Of a DNA stretch of 64,000 bases, positions 54,901 through 64,000 are shown in pieces (within the stretch, counting starts at the first letter, position 1; every line of letters starts with the position of its first letter). A program made the position numbers and the translations under genes. The notes beneath the pieces were generated by a model, which was given only the letters and a program-made list of their open reading frames with translations, ran no database searches and had not been told where the DNA came from. This stretch comes from Corynespora cassiicola (lineage: Eukaryota > Ascomycota > Dothideomycetes > Pleosporales > Corynesporascaceae), in NCBI GenBank assembly GCA_022059125.1, contig JAEUWY010000006.1, positions 3,720,001 to 3,784,000 of the forward strand, written 5' to 3'.

Positions 54901-57900
54901 TGGGTCGTATCTTCCTCGGTATCTGCCAGGTCGGTGCCTGGGGATGTTTCGACGAATTCAATCGTCTGGAGGAGCGCATTCTCTCCGCTGTATCCCAGCA
55001 GATCCAGAACATCCAGCTTGGCCTTAGGAAGGGTGCCGAGGACGAAAAGGCTCAGATTGAGCTTATCGGCCGCCAGCTCAGGGTCAACGGCAATACCGGT
55101 ATCTTCATCACCATGAATCCTGGCTATGCCGGTCGTTCGAACTTGCCCGACAATTTGAAGAAACTTTTCCGCAGTGTTGCCATGTCCAAGCCCGACAAAG
55201 AGCTCATTGCCGAAGTCATGTTATATTCTCAAGGTTTCTCTCAGGCCAAGGACCTCTCCAAACAGGTTGTCCCCTTCTTTGACAGCTGTTCAAGCAGCCT
55301 TTCCAAGCAGGCCCATTACGACTTTGGTCTTCGTGCTTTGAAGAGTGTTCTTGTTAGCTCTGGTGGACTTAAGCGTGCTCGCATTGCTATCACTGCCGGA
55401 CAAGAGGCAGACGAAGCGACTATGGAACCGCAGATCATCGTCCAGAGTCTGCGCGAGACCATTTCGCCCAAGCTCATCCGTTCTGATGTCGACATTATGA
55501 GGAGCATCGAGGAAGAGGCCTTCCCTGGAGTCCAATATGTTCCTGCACCTCTCGACAAACTCCAGGAAGCCATTCGTAAGACCGCGGCAGAGTCTAAATT
55601 TGTGGTCAGCGAAAGCTGGATGACGAAGATTCTTCAGCTGTACCAGATCCAAAATCTCCACCACGGTGTTATGATGGTGGGTTCGTCTGGTTCGGGTAAA
55701 TCCGCCGCCTGGAGGACGTTGCTTGCCGCTCTTCAAGCTGTTGAAGGCGTGGAAGGTGTCTGCCACGTTATCGACCCCAAGGTCATGTCCAAGGAGGTTC
55801 TCTATGGAAGTTTGGACAGCACGACTCGCGAATGGACGGACGGTCTTTTCACCAGTATCCTTAGAAAGATTGTCGACAACCTACGTGGTGAGGATACCAA
55901 GCGCCACTGGATCGTCTTCGATGGCGATGTCGATCCCGAGTGGGTCGAGAACTTGAACTCCGTTCTCGACGACAACAAGCTTCTCACGCTCCCCAACGGT
56001 GAACGTCTCAATCTGCCACCTAATGTCCGAGTCATGTTCGAAGTCGAGACGCTCAAGTATGCTACTCTTGCTACCGTCTCTCGTTGCGGTATGGTCTGGT
56101 TCAGCGACGACACCGTTGAGATTGATATGATGATCAAGAACTACATCGACCATCTCAAGACAGTGCCTTTCGATGACATTGAGGATGACTCTGTTGCACC
56201 TGGCCAGATGTCCCAGAAGACACTCGCCACACAGGGCCTGGTTGCGGACTTCCTGCAGATCAAGCTTACACAAGACCGCTTCATCGAGAAGGCCCTCAAC
56301 ATGGCGAGGAAGTTCAAGCACATCATGGAGTACACCGATATTCGAGCACTCAACACTCTATTCTCGCTGCTCAATAAGGCGTGTCGTAATGTGTTGGAAT
56401 ACAATGTGCAACACCAGGACTTCCCTCTTGAAGATGAGAAGATGGAGTCATATCTCGCCAAGAAATTGTTGCTTGCACTGGTCTGGGCACTTGTTGGAGA
56501 CTGCCCTCTCTCTGAACGCAAGGACTTTGGCGATTTGATCGCTGGCCTAACTGATGTCGAACTCCCGCCTCTCAACGATTCGACTTCACTCATTGACTAT
56601 GATGTCAAGCCTGACAAGACGGAATGGGATATGTGGCAAAACCAGGTCCCCAATGTCGAGGTCAACACTCACTCCATCATCCAGACCGACGTTGTCATTC
56701 CGACTCTTGACACGGTTCGCCACGAGGATGTGCTATACTCTTGGCTCGCTGAGCACAAGCCGCTGCTGCTTTGTGGTCCTCCCGGTTCTGGTAAAACGAT
56801 GACGCTCTTTAGTGCCCTTCGCAAACTGCCAAACATGCAAGTCGTCGGCCTCAATTTCTCCAGTGCTACGACGCCCGACCTTCTCATCAAGACTTTTGAG
56901 CAGTACTGCGAGTACAAGAAGACGCTCAACGGTGTGCAGCTCACCCCTACTCAGGTTGGCCGATGGCTCATCATCTTCTGCGATGAAATCAACTTGCCTG
57001 CCCCCGACAAGTATGGCACTCAGCGTGCCATCTCTTTCTTGAGACAGCTTGTTGAGCACAACGGTTTCTGGAGGACATCCGATAAGACTTGGGTCACACT
57101 GGATCGCATTCAGTTCGTCGGTGCCTGTAACCCTCCCACTGACGCCGGCCGTACGCCCATGGCGCTGCGTTTCTTGCGTCACGCTCCGCTCATCATGGTC
57201 GATTATCCTGGTGAGCAGTCGTTGCTCCAGATCTACGGAACATTCAACAGCGCTGTCCTCAAGATCATCCCCACATTGCGCGGATACTCAGAAGCATTGA
57301 CAAAGGCCATGGTCCAGCTCTACGCTCAATCCCAGAAGAGGTTTACTCCTGACATCCAACCTCACTACGTCTACTCGCCCCGTGAGCTTACGCGATGGGT
57401 GCGTGGTGTGTATGAGGCTCTTCGCCCGCTCGAGACTCTGCCAGTGGAAGGTCTCGTGCGTATCTGGGCTCATGAAGCTCTGCGTCTCTTCCAAGATCGT
57501 CTCATTGCTGAGGATGAGCGGAAATGGACCGAGGAATGTGTACATCGCGTAGCACTCGAGCACTTCCCTACCATTGACGAAGACAAGGCCCTTGGCGGAC
57601 CCATTCTCTTTTCCAACTGGCTCTCCAAGAACTACGTGCCAGTCGAGCGCGACCAGCTTCGAGACTTTGTCAAGGCGCGTCTCAGGACTTTCTGCGAGGA
57701 AGAAGTCGATGTTCCACTCATTCTCTTCAACGACGTGCTCGAGCACGTTCTCCGCATCGATCGTGTCTTCCGCCAGCCTCAGGGTCATCTTATCCTGATC
57801 GGTGTGAGCGGTTCCGGAAAGACCACCCTCTCGCGATTTGTCGCTTGGATGAACGGTCTTAGCGTGTACCAGATCAAGGTTCACGGCAAGTATTCCGGCG

Positions 57901-60900
57901 AGGACTTCGATGAGGACTTGCGAACCGTACTGCGACGATGCGGATGCAAGGGCGAGAAGATTTGCTTCATCATGGACGAAGCTAACGTACTTGACTCTGG
58001 ATTCCTAGAGCGCATGAACACGCTACTTGCCAACGCAGAAGTCCCGGGTCTCTTCGAGGGCGACGAACATGCTTCGTTGATGACTGCAATCAGGGAGGGT
58101 GCTCAGCGCCAGGGCACTATCCTCGACTCTTCCGAAGAGTTGTACAAGTGGTTCACCGATCAGATTGTCAAGAACCTCCACGTCGTGTTCACAATGAACC
58201 CGCCTGAGGAGGGCCTTTCGTCCAAGGCTGCCACTTCGCCTGCCTTGTTCAATCGTTGTGTGCTCAACTGGATGGGCGACTGGTCAGATCAGGCACTTTT
58301 CCAGGTCGGCTCTGAACTCACTCAGTCTGTCGATTTGGACCGACCGAACTATGCTGCTCCAGACAGTATCCCGGTCGCCTATCGCGGTCTGAACCTTCCA
58401 CCATCGCACCGCGAGAGCGTCGTCAATGCCATGGTATACATGCACCACTCGCTGCACGGTATTAACAAGAAGCTCCAGAAGCAGCAGAACAAGAAGACCT
58501 ACCTCACCCCGCGTCACTTCTTGGACTTTGTCGCTCAGTACGTCAAGCTTTACACCGAAAAACGCGAGGATCTGGAAGAGCAGCAGCGCCATCTTAATGT
58601 TGGTCTGGAGAAGTTGCGGGAGACAGTAGAGAAGGTACAGGAGCTGCGTGTGACACTGGCCCGGAAGAAGACGGAGTTGGAGAACAAAACTGACGAGGCT
58701 AACGAGAAATTGAGGGATATGGTTGGGGATCAGAAGGAGGCCGAACAGGAGAAGTCCAACGCTGAGCAGTACCAGAAGAAGCTTGCCGAGTCTGAGAAGG
58801 CAATCGGAGCCCGTCGTGAGGTCGTCGAACGCGATCTCGCGGCTGCTGAACCGGCCGTGTTGGAGGCACAGAAGAGTGTGCAGAGCATCAAGCGCCAGCA
58901 TCTTACCGAAGTGCGATCTATGCAGAACCCGCCTGCGGGTGTCAAGTTGGCGCTCGAGGCCGTTTGCACCTTGCTCGGCCACAAGATCGACAGCTGGAAG
59001 ACTATCGTGTCTATTGTCAGGCGCGATGACTTCATCGCTAGCATCATTTCATTCGACAATGAACGACAGATGACCGCTAGCCATCGCAAGAAGATGCAAT
59101 CTGAGTATCTTTCCAAGGAGGACTTCACGTTCGAGAAGGTCAACCGCGCTTCCAAGGCTTGCGGTCCGCTCGTCCAATGGGTTACTGCCCAAGTCAACTA
59201 CTCCGACATTCTCGATCGTGTTGGACCCCTTCGTGCTGAGGTCGAAGAGCTCGAGGCAAACGAGCAGAAGACCAAGGATGAGGCGGGTGCTACGGATGCC
59301 AAGCTTCATGCACTTGAAGACAGGATTGCTCGCTTGAAGCTCGAATATGCCGAACTCATTAGGGAAACGGAAGCCATCAAAGCGGAAGAGGCCACTGTCA
59401 AGTTCAAGGTCGACCGCAGTGTTCGTCTTTTGGATAGCTTGTCTTCCGAGCGTGTACGTTGGGAGGAGAGCAGCAAATCTTTCGATTCCCAAATGGACAC
59501 CATCGTTGGAGACGTGCTAGTCGCTGCGGCCTTTATCGCTTACGGAGGTTTCTACGACCAGCAGTACAGAAAGGCTATGCTGGAGGACTGGGCTCACCAC
59601 ATGTCGCTCTCTGGTATCACATACAAGTCGCCGAACCCGATGACCGAATACCTCTCCAGCGCCGACGAGAGGTTGACATGGCAGCAAAATGGTTTGCCCG
59701 TCGACGACCTGTGCACGGAGAATGCAATTATTCTCAAGCGCTTCAACCGCTACCCGCTTATCATCGACCCATCTGGCAGGACGGCCGACTTCTTGCAGAA
59801 CGAATGCAAGGACCGCCGTCTCACAGTCACCAGCTTCCTGGACGACTCCTTCACCAAACAACTTGAGAGCTCCCTTCGTTTCGGAAACCCGATCTTAATT
59901 CAGGATGCTGAGTATCTCGATCCGATCCTCAATCACGTTCTCAACAAGGAGTACCAGAAGACTGGCGGTCGTGTACTCATCCAGCTAGGCAAGCAGGAGA
60001 TTGACTTTTCGCCGTCCTTCCGCCTGTTCTTGTCTACACGCGACCCGTCTGCCAACTTCGCCCCGGACATCTGCTCTCGTACCACCTTCGTCAACTTTAC
60101 GGTTACGCAGAGCAGTTTGCAGACGCAGACGCTTAACGAAGTGCTCAAGTCTGAGCGGCCGGATATCGATGAGCGCCGATCGAACCTTATCAAGATGCAA
60201 GGTGAATTCAATGTTCACCTTCGGCAGCTGGAAAAGCGACTTCTCCAGGCACTCAACGCATCTCGCGGAAATATTCTCGACGACGACCATGTCATCGAAA
60301 CGCTTGAGACCCTTAAGAACGAGGCTGCCGACATTTCAGCTAAGGTGTCGGAGACAGCTGGTGTTATGACAGAGGTCGACAACATCACCAAGGAGTACAC
60401 AGTCGTTGCTCGGTCATGCTCTGCAATCTTCGCTGTATTGGAGCAACTGCACCATCTCAACCACTTCTACCAGTTCTCGCTTCACTACTTCACACAAATC
60501 TTCGAGACGGTCCTGCGGAAAGTCAAGAACTCGGGCCTCAATGGTCACGCAGCTCGAATCGACAGTATTCTTACTGAGCTATTCGTAGACGCGTACCGCC
60601 GTACCTCGCTCTCTTTGCTCCAGAAGGATCGTGTCACGCTTGCCATGCTCTTGGTTCAAGCCGCGCCTTACAAGATGGACAAGACTCTCATTGATACCAT
60701 TCTCGATGAAGATCTTGAAGGCGTGGACGTTTCGACGCAAACGGAGCGCAGGGATGAAGTACTTGTGCGGGCAGCCAAGGTCCCCGTGTTCAAGTCCGAG
60801 ATTGAGAAGATCGACCCCGCCGCTTGGGAAACTTTCTTCAGCGAAGAGCATGGAGAGCGCCATGTGCCTCAGGCTTGGCCCGAGAATCTCAACAAGTTCG

Positions 60901-62024
60901 ACCAGCACCTTCGATCGCTTATTCTCATCAAGCTCTGCCGCGTCGACCGCTTTGTCCCTGCCGTTGAACGATTTGTCACGGAGGTCTTCGGCAAGGGTCT
61001 CTTGGATGCCAGTGGTGATCTGGGCGAGATTGTCAAGCAAGTCACAGCCGTCACACCTGTGGCTCTCAGCTCAAGTCCTGGTTTCGATGCCAGCTACAAG
61101 GTCGACAATCTCGTCGAGAGGGAGCGTGTTACCTGCTCCAACATCGCCATGGGTTCCGACGAAGGTGCTGCTACCGCAGACAAGGCCATCAGCAACGCCG
61201 CCACTACTGGAAACTGGGTACTGGTCAAGAACGTCCACCTGGCTCCTCAGTGGTTGCAGTCGTTGGAGAAGAGGCTCGAGGCACTCAAGCCAAACCCCGA
61301 CTTCCGTCTCTTCTTGTCCATGGAGTCCAGCCCAAGGATTCCAGTCAACCTCCTTCGTGCCTCGCGCGTCCTGTCTTATGAGCAACCGGCGGGTATCCGT
61401 GCCAATATGAAAGATTCGTTGTCTTCGCTGGCTGAGAAGGCAAACAAACAGCCGGTCGAGAAGGCTCGCATCTACCTGCTGCTCTCGTTCTTGCACGCTG
61501 TGGTCCAAGAGCGTCTCCGATATGCTCCGACACTGGGATGGAAGGGCTTCTGGGAGTTCAACGACAGCGACTACGAATGCTGCAGCTTTATCATCGACAC
61601 GTGGATCGACAGCGTCGCGCAGGGCCGCTCTAACATCGCCCCCACCAAGGTCCCCTGGCCCATGATCAACACGCTCATCACGGAGATGTACGGCGGCAAG
61701 ATCGACGACGAGGCCGACTTCCGCGCTCTCGCCAACATGGTCGAGAACTGCATGACGCCCACCGCTTTCGAGGACGGCTTCAAGATTGTCAAGGAAACGG
61801 AGGTCAGCGAGGGTCTAACGTTGCCTTCGGCCACAGGCTGGCGCGATTTCATGGCCTGGGTCAATGAGCTGCCTGAGCGTGAACCGCCTACTTATCTGGG
61901 ACTGCCGGCCAATGCGGAGAAGTTGCTGCTTGTGGGACAGGCGAAGAGCATGTGTGAAAATTTGAAGAGGGTGGTCGATATGCTTGATGAGGGAGAGCAA
62001 ATTATGGCAGAGGCAGAGGGGTAA
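48941..62024 (+). CDS. nudA: Cytoplasmic dynein heavy chain (NudA type)
   Basis: Motor subunit of cytoplasmic dynein 1: moves nuclei, endosomes and other cargo to microtubule minus ends in hyphae. Exon 1 is 48941-49241 and exon 2 is 49297-62024, so 12.7 kb of coding sequence is uninterrupted; the protein has 4342 residues, the usual fungal length. The 55-bp intron begins GC (GCAAGC), has a CTGAC branch and ends CGCAG; only this splice joins the two frames (VPNG to [11 protein letters not shown]). The tail fills the first 1400 or so residues. The four nucleotide-binding P-loops are GPAGTGKT (1934), GSSGSGKS (2229), GPPGSGKT (2594) and GVSGSGKTT (2936). The coiled-coil stalk with microtubule-binding domain spans about 3190-3500, and AAA5-AAA6 and the C-terminal region follow. 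FCCDDTFD and GCFDEFNRL are the AAA1 hallmark segments. All motor motifs are intact. Confidence 0.97.
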
Positions 62025-63033
62025 ATGGTTCACCTGGTGCCTGGGAAAATGAGAGGATGAGAAATTGAAAAAGGAGGGAAGAATTTGGAACATGCTCGAC
62101 TGAGCGAAGATTTTCCTTTGTGAGAATTCTAGTTCGTGAAATGTCGTTATTATTGCGATGTTTTTTTCACATGAGGGGGGTTGGAAGAGGCGTTCGGGGT
62201 GGACATCCATGCACGGTGGTGTTTTCTCTCTCGCAAACTTGGTAGTTGGTTCTTTGGACTGGCGAATTGGCGGGGTTGGGTTGGGTTGGGTTGGGACTTG
62301 GGCTCGGCTGGATGCCCGGTGCTTGGGATACCCCATCTCTGTTTTTTATTTCCTTTGAGGGGGGTTTTCTATCGTCTTAGAAAGAAAGAAGATACTTAAA
62401 TTGAAATGTTTATTAGAATGCCGGGGTTTTGTATGGGTGATGTGGTGTGTTGTACTTTGGAGAGAGGTATGATTTTGCGGTGCTAGGGATGTATCGACGA
62501 CGGCTTTGGAGCCGTGAATAGTGAAGATCGGTATTGAAGAAGAAAGGAAGACTGTATACCGATACAGTGTCAACACTGACCTGGCATCTTGCGGCGACCC
62601 TGAAATCCTCATCTACCAGTTTTCTTTCTTTCAAGCCCTTCGCAAAAATCTCAGTGTACTGTCTACCATTACTCTCAAGAAGTGAGTTTCTACACTAGCT
62701 AATCAAAACGATACTCTCACTTGCATCTAGTAAGTCTAGAATACACATGATGCTACAGAAATGAACACGTAGGCTAGCAGATACAAGCCACCAGTGCCAC
62801 AGTAAAGTCCCAGCACCAAAATAACTGCTACCGATGTGTTTGCACACTCAAAAGCCGCTGGTTATCTCACCGCTTTTCTGAGCACCCGTTTGCTGCCTTG
62901 ATTTCAACGATAAATGAGCATAACCTTGCCCACAGTCTTCAAGCCCTCTCATCTACCTCGAATCTTCCTCAAACACGCCATCTCCTCCCACACAAGCCCA
63001 TCGAAGTTTTCAAAACTGCAACAAAAAAATACT
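62025..63033. other. Intergenic region with G-rich repeat
   Basis: About 1.0 kb between the dynein stop and the last gene. A TTGGG repeat lies at 62272-62295 (see findings). The stretch 62640-62890 is AT-richer. An in-frame ATG at 62914 could extend the following gene by 40 residues. Confidence 0.5.
62272..62295 (+). repeat. TTGGG tandem repeat, G-quadruplex-type motif
   Basis: Five G-tracts (GGGG then four GGG) separated by TT on the plus strand, satisfying the usual G3+N1-7 rule with very short loops. It resembles a telomere-like repeat but has TTGGG, not TTAGGG. Confidence 0.8.
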
Positions 63034-64000
63034 ATGAATACAAGTGGCCGAGCCAAGCGCAATGGCAAGGTTGTGCACTGATCCAACCTGCTTTATTGTG
63101 TAATTGACCCAGATAGTGCCAGCTGCCAATCCGAAGCCCGACTCTCTCAGGTAGCCGCACTCAAAGCCTTGCCCAAGAGCCAATTACCGTCTCTTCTGCT
63201 TCCTCCTCCAATTCTAGCCAAGCGGACGAGGACCCCAACCCAGAGGATCACTTCAACAAGAGGCCGAATGGTTGGACGGCAGTGAACGCAAGCTCACTTC
63301 TCCCGACAACCCCAACATCTTACGGCATGTTCAGCAACAGCAAGACCCCAGGCAAGCGGGTTGCCTATGGCAACTCCTCAGCTCCCAAGCGGCGTCTGGT
63401 AAAAAAACGGGATATGAAGGGTGAGGCTTTCGATGAGGAGCACAACTCTGTCGTCGTGCCCGAACATTCAAGCTCACCCGCTGTAGCGAATTCCCCCGAG
63501 CTGGTCGAACAATCTCTTGACGATGAACTTTTCCTCACCCATCACCTTGGTCATTTCACGAAGACACCTTCGCCTGCCGAACCCGAAAACAACGACAGCT
63601 TGTTCATAGCCCGTCTTTCTCCGGCTATTGATGGTGCACGTGGCAAGACAAACAACAATGTCAGTGAGAGCGAGGGCCCTGCATCTCTCCTTATCAATGA
63701 CACCATCAATGTCCATGTAAACGCCACCGCCTACCTCAACGACGGCAAGATCTACGAAGGCCTCGAGGACGCGAAAAAAGAACAAGTGAAGCTCTACCTC
63801 GGACTCAAAGCCAAGCGCAAGTCCCACGCCGAGGTAAGTGAGCTAGCTTTATCAGCGCTGTTGCGCAGACGATTGACAAGCACACACACACAGCAGGCAG
63901 CGAAGCTCGCCAGCATCGAGACCAAGTACGAAGCTGCCGAGAAGGCGCTTGTCAAGCAGCGCGACGACGCCATCAAGAAAATCGCCGACGATGCTGAAAA
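63034..64000 (+). CDS. 5' part of an unknown gene, truncated by the window edge
   Basis: I do not recognise the protein. The ATG at 63034 begins MNTSGRAKRNGK (exon 63034-63069). A 47-bp intron (GTTGTG donor, weak; ATAG acceptor) leads to exon 63117-63833, which runs 239 codons: Ser-rich, PNPEDHFNKRPNGWTAVNAS, a KRRLVKKR basic patch, and later INVHVNATAYLNDGKIYEGLEDAKKEQVKLYLGLKAKR. After a GTAAGT intron (63834-63896) a helical coiled-coil-like part (ASIETKYEAAEKALVKQRDDAIKKIADDAE) continues past the edge. The acceptor is doubled (CAGCAG). All junctions are phase 0. The upstream in-frame ATG at 62914 is an alternative start. A nuclear protein is possible from the basic clusters. Confidence 0.65.

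Overview
The window looks like nuclear DNA of a filamentous ascomycete (Pezizomycotina). The evidence is short GT-AG introns of about 46-100 bp with CTRAY-like branch points, a HET-domain gene, a free-standing 5S rRNA gene of the Neurospora/Aspergillus type, and a nudA-type cytoplasmic dynein heavy chain. A Dothideomycete is possible, but that is only a guess. The window is ordinary eukaryotic chromosome: I see no operons, CRISPR array, transposase, reverse transcriptase or secondary-metabolite cluster.

Layout. 1-2.8 kb: no supportable gene. 2.8-4.9 kb: SulP sulfate permease. 4.9-7.2 kb: gene-poor. 7.25-9.9 kb: large low-complexity protein of unknown function. 10.6-11.5 kb: Emp24/p24 cargo receptor (minus). 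12.3-13.8 kb: Myb/SANT-like disordered protein. 14.4-18.0 kb: two adjacent genes of one unknown family; the first seems frameshifted, the second intact. 18.4-20.3 kb: F-box/leucine-rich protein with a frameshift and a nonsense codon. 20.8-23.4 kb: Cys-rich zinc-finger-like protein. 24.6-27.4 kb: two neighbouring acidic disordered proteins, each with a C-terminal membrane segment. 28.6-29.7 kb: short-chain dehydrogenase of the yeast YMR226C type, convergent with a small hydrophilic protein. 31.1-32.6 kb: secreted serine carboxypeptidase. 33.1-33.9 kb: Dpb3/POLE4-like histone-fold protein. 34.3-36.3 kb: HET protein, followed by the 5S rRNA gene. 37.3-42.8 kb: housekeeping block of GMP synthase, Bcp1, Rieske iron-sulfur protein and Poa1-type macrodomain. 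43.5-44.7 kb: epoxide hydrolase. 45.5-48.1 kb: CLC chloride channel/transporter. 48.9-62.0 kb: dynein heavy chain, nearly all in one 12.7-kb exon. 63.0 kb to the edge: first exons of an unknown gene.

The genes are functionally independent. The notable structure is in gene anatomy: a GC-AG intron, introns of length 3n without stops, two NAGNAG acceptors, a splice choice that would remove a membrane anchor, a possible alternative mitochondrial leader, a decaying F-box gene, a tandem pair of unknown coiled-coil genes, and a 5S gene with compensatory stem changes. Exon borders were set by reading splice signals and frames by eye; no transcript data were available. Family names rest on recognised motifs and on remembered protein families, not on a search.
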